A stretch of 64,000 nucleotides of DNA from Algoriphagus locisalis (lineage in GTDB: Bacteria; Bacteroidota; Bacteroidia; Cytophagales; Cyclobacteriaceae), in assembly GCF_900116615.1 (NCBI RefSeq), contig NZ_FPBF01000002.1, positions 744,001-808,000 on the forward strand. The letters run 5' to 3'. The translations under genes and the position numbers were made by a program. Position 1 is the first letter of the stretch; every line of letters starts with the position of its first letter. Positions 41,315-49,775 of this stretch are shown here, in pieces. Under the pieces are notes generated by a model that was not told the origin of the DNA, searched no databases, and was given only the letters and a program-made list of their open reading frames with translations.

Positions 41315-42691
41315 ATGAAAAAGACAGTCGTCTTAGATATAGTAGCACTTTCGCCTAGAGTAATTGGAGAGCATACACCATTTTTGAAAAAGTGGATAGA
41401 AAAAGGCAAGCGTGCAGTGGTAGAACCTGTTTTGCCTGCGGTGACTTGCTCCGCGCAGTCCGTTTACCTCACTGGCAAAATGCCAAATGAGAATGGGATT
41501 GTTGGAAATGGCTGGTATTTCCAAGACGAGTGCGAAATCAAGTTTTGGAGACAGTCCAACAAATTGGTACAATCGCCAAAGATCTGGGAAACTCTAAAGA
41601 AAGAGAATCCTGATTTCACTGTAGCCAATATGTTCTGGTGGTACAACATGTACTCCAGTGTTGACTTTGCTGTGACTCCACGACCTCTTTATTTGGCAGA
41701 TGGACGCAAAGAACCTGATTGCCATAGCCAGCCCATGGAATTACGGGATAGACTTCAGAAAGAATTAGGACAATTTCCCCTTTTCTCTTTTTGGGGACCA
41801 AACGCGAACATAGAATCTAGTAAATGGATTGCAGAAGCTTCCAAGAAGGTGGACGAGTGGCACTATCCAACATTGAACCTAATCTACATCCCGCATTTGG
41901 ATTACTCACTTCAGAAATATGGGATTGATTTTGACAAAATCGGAAAGTACCTGAAAGAAGTAGATGAGCTTGCAGAGGATCTTATCTCCTACTTTGAAAA
42001 CCAAGGAACTCAAGTGATTTTGCTGTCAGAGTACGCGATCACCACGGTGACTAAACCAGTTCATTTGAATAGAATTTTCAGAAATCAAGGTTGGATTCAG
42101 GTTAAAGATGAGCGGGGGTTAGAGACATTAGATGCAGGAACCTCTAAAGTCTTTGCCGTGGCGGATCACCAAGTAGCTCATGTCCATGTGAATGATCTAA
42201 GCTTATTGCCTCAGGTGAAAAAGCTACTGGAAGAAACTCCCGGGGTAGAATTGGTTCTGGATGAAGAAGGTAAAAAGAAGCATCATCTCGATCATGAGCG
42301 TTCTGGAGATTTGGTGGTGATGGCAGATAAGGAATCTTGGTTTACTTATTATTTCTGGCTGGATGATGCAAAAGCTCCGGATTACGCCCGTTGCGTAGAT
42401 ATCCACAAAAAGCCAGGTTACGATCCAGTAGAGCTGATTTTGAATCCAGAAATCAAAATTCCTATGCTTACTGTAGGCTCAAAAGTGTTGAAGAAAAAAC
42501 TAGGCTTCCGGTACTTGATGGACGTCATTCCGTTGGATGCAACTTTGGTAAAAGGTGCTCACGGACGATTGAGTGAAGATGATTCTGATAAGCCTCTCCT
42601 GGTTTCCCAGGACAAAAGTTTACTTAATTCAGAAGCCATTCAACCTACTGATGTGTATGATTTGATCCTGAAAGCTGTTAGGGGGAAATAA
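41315..42691 (+). CDS. eboF: EboF, alkaline phosphatase-superfamily phosphodiesterase
   Basis: 458 aa. The metal-site Asp is in VVLDIVALSP at the start, the nucleophile Thr in PAVTCSAQSVYLTGKMP (near residue 44), a second Asp in LIYIPHLDYSLQKYG and late His residues in HLDHERSGDLVVMAD and KGAHGR. These are the positions used by nucleotide pyrophosphatase/phosphodiesterases. The usual SDHGM metal motif is written SEYAI, as far as I can align it, which may change metal binding. It is cytosolic by lack of a signal peptide. It closes the six-gene ebo run and may trim a nucleotide or phosphate group from the pathway intermediate. Confidence 0.83.
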   Translation: MKKTVVLDIVALSPRVIGEHTPFLKKWIEKGKRAVVEPVLPAVTCSAQSVYLTGKMPNENGIVGNGWYFQDECEIKFWRQSNKLVQSPKIWETLKKENPDFTVANMFWWYNMYSSVDFAVTPRPLYLADGRKEPDCHSQPMELRDRLQKELGQFPLFSFWGPNANIESSKWIAEASKKVDEWHYPTLNLIYIPHLDYSLQKYGIDFDKIGKYLKEVDELAEDLISYFENQGTQVILLSEYAITTVTKPVHLNRIFRNQGWIQVKDERGLETLDAGTSKVFAVADHQVAHVHVNDLSLLPQVKKLLEETPGVELVLDEEGKKKHHLDHERSGDLVVMADKESWFTYYFWLDDAKAPDYARCVDIHKKPGYDPVELILNPEIKIPMLTVGSKVLKKKLGFRYLMDVIPLDATLVKGAHGRLSEDDSDKPLLVSQDKSLLNSEAIQPTDVYDLILKAVRGK

Positions 42692-42838
42692 TTTGAGATT
42701 AGAGGTACGAAATTTGAGATTTTCAAAAATTTGGGATTTGAGCTTATCTTTTTCAGAGATAATTTAAGGTTCCGGAATTTATTTATTGCAGAGTTGGCAG
42801 TGAAAGCAATCAATTCATTTTCATATATTTAGTTTCTA

Positions 42839-43093
42839 ATGAACACTAGTATGACAACCGTTAAAGAAGAGTTTCATAAGCTAATTGAAGAAATAGAAGA
42901 TGAGAATCTAATTGCCTCGTACTTTGAGTTATTTCTTCATTTGACCAAGAAGAAAGATGGGAGTTTGATGCAAGGACTAACTAACCATGAAAAATCAGAA
43001 CTTTTACTTAGCTATATTGAAAGTCATAATAACGACAATTTGGTTAAACACGAGCAGCTCTATAATGAATACTCCAAATGGCTCGAGAAATAG
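42839..43093 (+). CDS. putative antitoxin of a ParE/RelE-type module
   Basis: 84 aa (80 from the alternative ATG at 42851). Acidic and helical: KEEFHKLIEEIEDENLIASYFELFLHL, then a Gln/Gly hinge and LTNHEKSELLLSYIESH. The N-terminal shape resembles small Bacteroidota antitoxins that lack a recognisable DNA-binding domain. Its end overlaps the toxin start by 16 nt. Its role is inferred from that toxin partner. No operator palindrome was found upstream. Confidence 0.6.
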   Translation: MNTSMTTVKEEFHKLIEEIEDENLIASYFELFLHLTKKKDGSLMQGLTNHEKSELLLSYIESHNNDNLVKHEQLYNEYSKWLEK

Positions 43094-43368
43094 TATGGAC
43101 GAAAAGAGCAAGTAATAGCTTTAGAAGAATTACTAATTATCTAGAGTATGAATTTGGGGAAAAGACAACTAGAAATTTTATTTTAAGAACTTTCAATGTA
43201 ATAGACCTTCTCAAGGCCAACCCTGAAATGGGGACGATTGAAAGCTTTGAATTAGGAATTTTTGGCTTTTTGATCACCAAGCATAATCGCCTCTTTTATA
43301 GATTTAGCCAATTAGAACTAATTCTTTTAAACTTTTTTGACACTAGATCTCAGCGCCCAAAATTTTAG
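43078..43368 (+). CDS. ParE/RelE-family toxin
   Basis: 96 aa, basic. MAREIVWTKRASNSFRRITNYLEYEFGEKTTRNFI at the start and FLITKHNRLFYRF..LELILLNFFDTRSQRP at the end give the two-helix plus antiparallel-sheet layout, and the R..P end is typical. The family inhibits gyrase (ParE) or cleaves mRNA (RelE); the two cannot be told apart here. It is tightly coupled to the antitoxin and lies 82 nt before gldB. Confidence 0.75.
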   Translation: MAREIVWTKRASNSFRRITNYLEYEFGEKTTRNFILRTFNVIDLLKANPEMGTIESFELGIFGFLITKHNRLFYRFSQLELILLNFFDTRSQRPKF

Positions 43369-43450
43369 GTTTAATTCCCAAATATATGAATGCAGGACTT
43401 CGTTGAGCCTGTTACCATTCCAATTCTTATTTTTGAAAAAAAAATCATTC

Positions 43451-44464
43451 ATGCGCATTTCCGGTTCCCGATACTTATACTTTTCTTTTCTACTGATTTT
43501 AGCTTTCGCCTGCGGCAAAAAGGAAGAAAGCTGTGAGCTTTCCTCAGCTATTTTAGATCAAGACCTAACAGTCAACATCACACGATTGGAACAGGATTTT
43601 TTTAATGCAAAATCTGCTGATGACTTTAAGTTTCTATTTGAGGAACATCCTGAATTCACCAAGGAATACTTGCAAATGGACCTTTATCCTAGCCCTGATA
43701 CCTTAGCCTCGGAACTTTTGGCGATTCATCAAGACTCATCTATGCGAGTTCTGTATGACTCAGTGCAAGCAGTATTCAGTGATTTTTCTGATGTGGAACA
43801 GGATCTAGAAAATGCCTTCAAAGCAATCAAATATTACTTTCCTCAATTTCAGATTCCAAAGGTTTACACCTTCACTTCTGGTTTCAATTCCGACTTGATT
43901 GTGACAGATGATGTGATTGTGATTGGACTAGATTATTTCTTGCCTCCTTCCCATACTTTCCAGCCCGAACTACCACGCTACATGGCTGAGCGCTACGATC
44001 GCCCGTACATAGTCCCAATGATCGTGATGGCTATCTCGGCTCGTTTTAACGTAACTAATCCACAGGATAATAGATTGCTTGCTGAGATGATTTATTATGG
44101 GAAAACCTATCACTTCACCAAGGCAATCATGCCCTGCACTTCAGATCAATACATCATCGGATACACGCCTGAGGCTATTTCTGAGAGTTTTGACAATGAA
44201 GAATTTATATGGTCCCACTTCGTGGAAAATGAATTGTTGTACGAAACAAATCCCTTTGAGATCAGAAAATACATAGGGGAAGCGCCATTTACCGATGCCA
44301 TTAGTACCAAAGCGCCAGGAAGATTGGGAAGGTGGTTGGGCTGGAATATTGTGGATGATTACCAATTCAATCAGGATGTGCCTTTGGACGTATTGATGGC
44401 GGAACCTGATGCCGAGAAAATTTTTAGAGAATCGGGTTATAGACCTAGAAAAGCAAACAATTAA
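43451..44464 (+). CDS. gldB: gliding motility lipoprotein GldB
   Basis: 337 aa. I choose ATG 43451 over 43337 because only the later one gives a lipoprotein signal (MRISGSRYLYFSFLLILAFAC, Cys21) and the earlier one runs over the toxin end. The middle matches GldB: LYDSVQAVFSDFSDVEQDL, YYFPQFQIPKVYTFTSGFNSD, VIGLDYFLPP, RYMAERYDRPYIVPMIV and AEMIYYGKTYHF. It ends APGRLGRWLGWNIVDDY. GldB is a membrane lipoprotein needed for gliding in Flavobacterium and is present in non-gliding relatives too, so gliding is not proven here. Confidence 0.9.
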   Translation: MRISGSRYLYFSFLLILAFACGKKEESCELSSAILDQDLTVNITRLEQDFFNAKSADDFKFLFEEHPEFTKEYLQMDLYPSPDTLASELLAIHQDSSMRVLYDSVQAVFSDFSDVEQDLENAFKAIKYYFPQFQIPKVYTFTSGFNSDLIVTDDVIVIGLDYFLPPSHTFQPELPRYMAERYDRPYIVPMIVMAISARFNVTNPQDNRLLAEMIYYGKTYHFTKAIMPCTSDQYIIGYTPEAISESFDNEEFIWSHFVENELLYETNPFEIRKYIGEAPFTDAISTKAPGRLGRWLGWNIVDDYQFNQDVPLDVLMAEPDAEKIFRESGYRPRKANN

Positions 44465-44550
44465 GTTCCTGATTAGCAAGTATCAGGGATTAAACTAAAA
44501 TAAACCTGTGATTTTTCTACGAAAGTCTTCAGGATCAAGAATTAGGCTTA

Positions 44551-44585
44551 AAAAAAGCGAGCCTAGATACCCAGACTCGCTTTCC
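44551..44585 (-). terminator. intrinsic terminator of the FAS1 gene
   Basis: On the minus strand, AAAGCGAG then a 14-nt loop and CTCGCTTT are followed by further Ts (plus-strand A run at 44551-44556). It lies about 20 nt past the minus-strand stop codon. It may also stop gldB transcription, with a weaker T tract. Confidence 0.75.
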
Positions 44586-44603
44586 CACTTCAACCAATCT
44601 AAT

Positions 44604-45560
44604 TTATTCTGGCAATATCACTTGATCAATCACGTGAATTACTCCATTAGTCGCATGTATATTTAACATACTTGGAACAAGGCTGCTTTCATTGATCGTA
44701 AGTCCAGGAAGATCCACAGTCAGATTTTGACCTTCCAATAATGTAGGAAGCTCTGCTCCATCTCTTAGATCCTGAGAAAAAGCTCTAGCTGGTACGACAT
44801 GATAAGTAAGCACATCAGTCAAAAGATCAATATCAATTTCATCAACCCCACTTACGCCTAAGGCATCGTACAGATCTTGGAAAGCTGCATCAGTAGGGGC
44901 AAAAACTGTCAAATTATCATCCATTCCACCACTCACTGCATCTACTAAACCAGCTCGTGTAAGTGCTGCTACCAATTGGGTAAATTCCGGTGTAGCAGCG
45001 GTAGTACTTGCCACTGCAATTTCAGCGATACTTTGCGTAGGAGCTGTGATTACATAATCCAGCGTATGGATCACTCCGTTGCTAGCCATCTCATCTACAG
45101 CTGTAATCATAGTATTACCGTTAATCCAAATACCTCCATCTGGATCCACGCTCACGTAAAACATATCACCTGTCAAACTTGTCACTGGCCCGGCCTCAAC
45201 ATCTGCTGAAGTTACATTTCCGGATACAACATGATAGCTTAATATATCTGCCAAATCTGCACTACTTAACAATGCATCAGCTGTTAGGCCATTATCAGAA
45301 ATAAAATCTCCAAAAGCAGCGTCTGTAGGGGCGAAAACTGTAAAAGGACCTGTTCCGCTCAAATCATCATCCAATCCGGCGGTTATTACCGCAGATTCCA
45401 AAATAGAAAAATTTGGATTTTCTACTACTACATCAACGATATCATCTGGTTCGGGAACCATATCGTCGTCGTCATCATCGCACGAAGAGAATGCCATCGT
45501 GCCTACTACTGCAAGTGAAAGCGATAAATATCGCCATACTTTAATTTTCATTGAATTCAT
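44604..45560 (-). CDS. lipoprotein with two fasciclin (FAS1) domains
   Basis: 318 aa. The lipobox is SS-Cys at the end of a signal peptide (AVVGTMAFSSC), followed by a run of acidic residues (DDDDDD) that may act as an export or tether segment. Each FAS1 domain carries FTVFAPTDAAFGDF or LTVFAPTDAAFQDL and a YHVV block: domain 1 roughly residues 45-175, domain 2 roughly 178-316. FAS1 domains mediate adhesion in animals; in bacteria the role is not settled. It is monocistronic, between the terminator and 219 nt of upstream sequence without visible features. Confidence 0.88.
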   Translation of the reverse strand: MNSMKIKVWRYLSLSLAVVGTMAFSSCDDDDDDMVPEPDDIVDVVVENPNFSILESAVITAGLDDDLSGTGPFTVFAPTDAAFGDFISDNGLTADALLSSADLADILSYHVVSGNVTSADVEAGPVTSLTGDMFYVSVDPDGGIWINGNTMITAVDEMASNGVIHTLDYVITAPTQSIAEIAVASTTAATPEFTQLVAALTRAGLVDAVSGGMDDNLTVFAPTDAAFQDLYDALGVSGVDEIDIDLLTDVLTYHVVPARAFSQDLRDGAELPTLLEGQNLTVDLPGLTINESSLVPSMLNIHATNGVIHVIDQVILPE

Positions 45561-45779
45561 GTTAGTTGGTTTTTGGTTAAGAATTAAGTTGGACTAATGG
45601 AACCAACTAACCTCCAAATGGTTTTGAAAAATTTGATTTTTTTTTAAATAAAGCAGCATTTAGCATGTTATCTATAAGGTTATTACCTGTAAAAAACGGG
45701 CAAGGTGTGAATTTAAAATAGGAAAAAACAAGAAGTTCTGACTGGATTTGTCAAGCAAAAAAACTGGCTAAAAAGCTGT

Positions 45780-47003
45780 TTATGCCATCAAAATGTCTTT
45801 CCTGCCTACAGAATTTGGCGGGGAATTCTTTGGACCAATTGCATGATTTAATCGGGAAATCGCAAGCTCTTTGCTGAAATATTGCTCCGCCAACTTCCGT
45901 GAGTTATTTCCCATTTTTTCCAGTTGATGCGGAGCACTTTCTATTTCTTCTAGCTTCGCAAAAGCTGAATTTACCTTCGATGGCAAACAGGAAATTCCGA
46001 GTTGATGAGTCTTCACCAGATCATAAACCCATCCTTTGTGATTGACCAAAATAGCTTTCCCGGCTGCCAAAGCATCAAAAAATTTATTCGGACTGTTGGT
46101 TTTCAAAACAGGCAAATGAGCAAAAGATATCCAGGAAAAATCCGCCAGACCCAGCACTTCATTTACTTTATCTTTCGACCCAAAGGGCAAAAAACGGACA
46201 TTCGAGAGTAACTTTTCGCTAGCAAAATCCTGAAGTTTTGACTTGTAGCTTCCTTCTCCCATAATGAGAAATTGCCAATTTTTACCTCGGATTTTGGCCA
46301 ATTCCGCAAGCGTCAACAGTTCATCCACCGCATTTACTTTACCCAAAGCTCCTGTATAGGCAATGGTCAAGGAGTTTTGCAATCCATATTTTTGAAGGGA
46401 AAATTGGCTTTTCTCCATAGGGAAAAACCTATCCAAATCTGAGAAATTTGGAATTAAATGAATTTTCTGGTTTGGAGTGACCTTCCTCAGGTGATCTGCG
46501 ATTCCTGGAGAAAGTGCCACCAAACCCATAGCACGTTGGTAAATCTTTCTCTCCAGCCCTTTCAAACTACTTTTCAACACCGGATTCTTAATCGCTCCAA
46601 CTTCTATCGGTGCCTGTGGCCAGAGATCCCGAACTTCAAAAATATAAGGAATAGCCAAGCTCTTTTTCGCCCATAGCCCAATCAAACCGGTAGTAAGCGG
46701 CGTAGAAGTGACATACAGTAAATCAGGTCTGGGAAGTTTTTTGATGAGTTTTTTGGCTTGACGGACATAGTTTAGAAAGGCCCAAGACCTTTTTAAAAAT
46801 CCAAATTTCTGATCGTAAGCCACAGGCAAGTAATGCACTTTGATCCCATCTATCCAGCGCTGATCGTAGCCGTTTATTGAGCCGCCAGTGATCATTTCCA
46901 CTTCATGCCCGGCATCCACCAATCCCTTCGCCAAGTGATAAGAGCGCACGGCTCCACCTTCGGTCGGGGTTTTGAAATATTGATGAATGTAGATTATCCT
47001 CAT
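45780..47003 (-). CDS. glycosyltransferase family 4, WbuB-like
   Basis: 407 aa using ATG 47003 (MRIIYIHQYFKTPTEGG), which forms ATGA with the preceding stop; the in-frame start 21 nt upstream lies in asnB. A GT-B fold: donor-loop GGAVRSYHLAKGL near the start, DLWPQAPIEVGA near residue 128, IAYTGALGKVNAVDELL near 222, and the distal block FFDALAAGKAILVNHKG near 324 with Glu-type nucleotide site divergent. It likely adds a sugar in surface polysaccharide assembly. It forms an overlapping minus-strand operon with asnB and nth. Confidence 0.85.
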   Translation of the reverse strand: MRIIYIHQYFKTPTEGGAVRSYHLAKGLVDAGHEVEMITGGSINGYDQRWIDGIKVHYLPVAYDQKFGFLKRSWAFLNYVRQAKKLIKKLPRPDLLYVTSTPLTTGLIGLWAKKSLAIPYIFEVRDLWPQAPIEVGAIKNPVLKSSLKGLERKIYQRAMGLVALSPGIADHLRKVTPNQKIHLIPNFSDLDRFFPMEKSQFSLQKYGLQNSLTIAYTGALGKVNAVDELLTLAELAKIRGKNWQFLIMGEGSYKSKLQDFASEKLLSNVRFLPFGSKDKVNEVLGLADFSWISFAHLPVLKTNSPNKFFDALAAGKAILVNHKGWVYDLVKTHQLGISCLPSKVNSAFAKLEEIESAPHQLEKMGNNSRKLAEQYFSKELAISRLNHAIGPKNSPPNSVGRKDILMA

Positions 47004-48775
47004 AGCTTCTGCAATTTCACCCATTCTGCGAGAAGAAATAGATTGTAGAGGGTTAAAAAATGATGTTTTGTGCCAAGTTCAGGCTTAGCCGCTAGCCTTC
47101 TCATTTCCGCTGGAAAAAACTCTCCATGCGTTTTTTCAAATATTTTAATAGAGGAGAATATTCGTTTTGCAAACTCACCGTTCTCAGCAAACCATTCTTG
47201 AAGTGGCAACCCAAAGCCCATCTTCTTCCGCTCAGAAATCCATGATAAATCAAGCTCATTCAGAAATTTTCGAATCCAAGGCTTTCCTTTTAGTAACTTT
47301 TCATCTTTTACACTTCTCCATAAATCCAGCATGCAAGCATCCAGGTAAGGCGATCTTCCCTCGATGCTGTGAGCCATCAATGCATTATCCTGAATCTTCA
47401 GCACGTCCTGAACTAAATAAACCTGTCGGTCAAAATCCAGCATTTGTTGGTATTCAGGGAGATTTTTGTCAAAAATTCTCTCGTAATCCTGCGCCAGGTC
47501 AGCGGGCACGTTATCCAATCCCGAGAAATTGAGAAAGGTGTTTTGAGGGGTTGGATCAATTGCCGAAATGAACTTTTGGTAACTTCTACCCAGAGGTAAT
47601 TTCCCAAAAATCCCTTGAAATCTTAGCAGTAAATCCTTTCTCTTCTGATAAATATCAAAAGCCTTATGCCGCTGATATCCTCCCCATAGCTCATCGGCTC
47701 CAGCTCCTGAGACCAGCACTTTCACTGATTTCTTCGCCTCCTTTCCTATCATCCAATTCAGGAAACCTGCCGAATCTCCGATTGGCTGATCCACACTTTC
47801 CAGATACTCTTCCCAATTTTCCCAAAAGGCCTTTTGATCGATTTCCACCAGCTGATGATGTGAGGGGAATTGCTTTGCAAATCGAATAGCAGCGTCTCCA
47901 TCAGCATACTTCTTTCTACATTTTTGCTCCAATTGGATTGTATATGAAGGTAATGGCTTGCCAGATTCCTTGTACCAAAGAGCATAAAGCAGTGAGCTAT
48001 CAGCTCCTCCACTGAGTTGAATCCCTACTGGCACATCCGCGTGAAACTGTCTTAGGATGGTTTCACTCAAAGAATCTTTGAAATCAGCAAAAGTTGGTTC
48101 TGTTTGAGACTTTATTTGGTTTGAAATAGTATCCCATCTAAAGGCAGAATGATTCAAAATCTTTGTGAACCTCGCAGGCTTCCATTCATGGATTCCTTTA
48201 TAAAACGTATTCCCCAACATAGGAGCTCTGCAATAGTAAAAAGCTTCAAACTGTCTGACTTCCAATTGCGATGATTTTAGCTTTTGAATACTTCGACATT
48301 CAGAGGAAATGATCAAGGCGTCTGGGCTTTGGGCATAGTAGAGTGGCTTTTCTCCATTGCTATCACGAGCTACCAGAACTGATTTTTCGATCAAATCAAT
48401 GTAAATAATAGCATACATTCCTTGAAGTTTCTCTAAGCCTTTGACTCCAAAAAGTCTAAGTACATGTAAAACGACCTCAGTATCCGATTGGGTAATGAAG
48501 CAAATCCCCATTCTAAGTAGAGAGTTTCGGATCTCTTGAAAATTGTAAATTTCGCCATTCCAAATGAGTAATGAACGACCATCCGGAGCCATAAAAGGCT
48601 GATCAGCTTCTGCTCCTGTATGAATGATTTTCAGGCGATTTACTCCGATCCAAAGTCCTGGCCAAGGGCTGAAACTTCCTTGCTGATCTGGACCTCGGTG
48701 CATGCTTTGTTGAAGCATACTTTCGATTGCTTCTTCATTCGCTCCCTTACCCCAAATCAGATGAATCCCGCACAT
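47000..48775 (-). CDS. asnB: asparagine synthase (glutamine-hydrolysing)
   Basis: 591 aa. The N-terminal class II glutaminase begins with Cys2 (MCGIHLIWGKGANEEAI), with MHRGPDQQG and a WNGEIYNF block. The synthetase half has PP-loop GVQLSGGADSSLLYAL and KVLVSGAGADELWGGYQRH near residue 350, and MAHSIEGRSPYLDACMLDLW near 500. AsnB makes asparagine or, in polysaccharide clusters, can amidate sugars or act on other carboxylates. Sitting between a glycosyltransferase and nth, the second role is possible. Start ATG 48775 overlaps the nth stop by 1 nt (TAATG). Confidence 0.92.
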   Translation of the reverse strand: MCGIHLIWGKGANEEAIESMLQQSMHRGPDQQGSFSPWPGLWIGVNRLKIIHTGAEADQPFMAPDGRSLLIWNGEIYNFQEIRNSLLRMGICFITQSDTEVVLHVLRLFGVKGLEKLQGMYAIIYIDLIEKSVLVARDSNGEKPLYYAQSPDALIISSECRSIQKLKSSQLEVRQFEAFYYCRAPMLGNTFYKGIHEWKPARFTKILNHSAFRWDTISNQIKSQTEPTFADFKDSLSETILRQFHADVPVGIQLSGGADSSLLYALWYKESGKPLPSYTIQLEQKCRKKYADGDAAIRFAKQFPSHHQLVEIDQKAFWENWEEYLESVDQPIGDSAGFLNWMIGKEAKKSVKVLVSGAGADELWGGYQRHKAFDIYQKRKDLLLRFQGIFGKLPLGRSYQKFISAIDPTPQNTFLNFSGLDNVPADLAQDYERIFDKNLPEYQQMLDFDRQVYLVQDVLKIQDNALMAHSIEGRSPYLDACMLDLWRSVKDEKLLKGKPWIRKFLNELDLSWISERKKMGFGLPLQEWFAENGEFAKRIFSSIKIFEKTHGEFFPAEMRRLAAKPELGTKHHFLTLYNLFLLAEWVKLQKL

Positions 48776-49446
48776 TAACCTTCAGTTTCGATCTTCGTTA
48801 TTTTTCCTTGATTTTTCTCAAAATACCTACACAAATGCGTCAACGTACATTCTTCACATTTTGGCCTACGTGCCAAACACACATATCGTCCATGTAAAAT
48901 CAGCCAATGATGCGCGATATGTACATACTCCTTGGGAATATGCCGGATCAGCTGCTTCTCTACGTCAAGCGGAGTTTTGGCAGTTTGGGAGACTAAGCCA
49001 AGTCTTTTTGAAACTCGAAATACGTGAGTATCCACAGCCATATTCGGTTGATTCCAAACGACTGAAGTAATTACATTCGCAGTTTTTCGACCCACTCCAG
49101 GAAGTTTGATGAGCTCTGGAACCGTCGATGGAACCTCACTTCCAAAGTCTTCCACGAGCATTTTCCCCAAGCCCAACAAATGCTTGGTCTTATTATTCGG
49201 ATATGAAACGGTCTTGATGTAGGGAAATAGCTCGTCAAAATTCGAAGCTGCCAAAAACTCAGGTTCTGGGAATTTTTCGAATAAAGCGGGAGTCACCATA
49301 TTGATCCGCTTATCTGTGCATTGTGCTGAAAGTACCACTGCACAGAGGAGCTGAAAGGGATTTTCATACTGAAGTTCCGTCTCGGCTACGGGCATATTTT
49401 CCCGGAAGTGATTGATGATGGCTTGGTATCTTTCTTTTTTCAGCAT
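48775..49446 (-). CDS. nth: endonuclease III
   Basis: 223 aa from ATG 49446; a GTG 24 nt upstream is in frame but unneeded. The helix-hairpin-helix motif is LPGVGRKTANV, preceded by the catalytic Lys in SAQCTDKRIN and followed by the catalytic Asp in VDTHVFRVSKRLG. The iron-sulfur cluster is C-X6-C-X2-C-X5-C near the C-terminus (CLARRPKCEECTLTHLC). It excises oxidised pyrimidines in base excision repair. Its place in front of asnB and the glycosyltransferase is probably fortuitous. Confidence 0.95.
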   Translation of the reverse strand: MLKKERYQAIINHFRENMPVAETELQYENPFQLLCAVVLSAQCTDKRINMVTPALFEKFPEPEFLAASNFDELFPYIKTVSYPNNKTKHLLGLGKMLVEDFGSEVPSTVPELIKLPGVGRKTANVITSVVWNQPNMAVDTHVFRVSKRLGLVSQTAKTPLDVEKQLIRHIPKEYVHIAHHWLILHGRYVCLARRPKCEECTLTHLCRYFEKNQGKITKIETEG

Positions 49447-49775
49447 ATTATGAGTTGGTAAATTAACCACAGGAGATCACAGAGATTTACGCAGAGAGCG
49501 CAATTATAAAGTGTTATTTTAAAATAAATTGACGCAATGCTAGTGAATTTGAGATCACATAATGGCCGGACTGCGCGAAGTCTAAATCTCAACTATACTC
49601 TGAGCGAAATGCTAATTTATAAGATGCTCGGATCAATCCCATTTTTGAAAACAAATACGTATGATAATATTCTCAAAAAGCCAGAATAAACCATAAAAAG
49701 CAGTTTTTGCAGGATTGATACCTCCTGTTATTTTTTGGTGAAGACATAAAGTTTAAATTCGGGAAACTACCGGCT
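49447..49775. other. repeat-bearing intergenic region
   Basis: Contains a CACAGGAGATCACAGAG and CGCAGAGAGCG string (49477-49512, same type as 20321) and a half REP site (49567-49582). Beyond these I see no gene or RNA. Confidence 0.55.

Noticed and set aside
43337..43450. N-terminal extension of GldB
   Set aside because: The lipobox appears only from ATG 43451; the earlier start overlaps the toxin gene's end.
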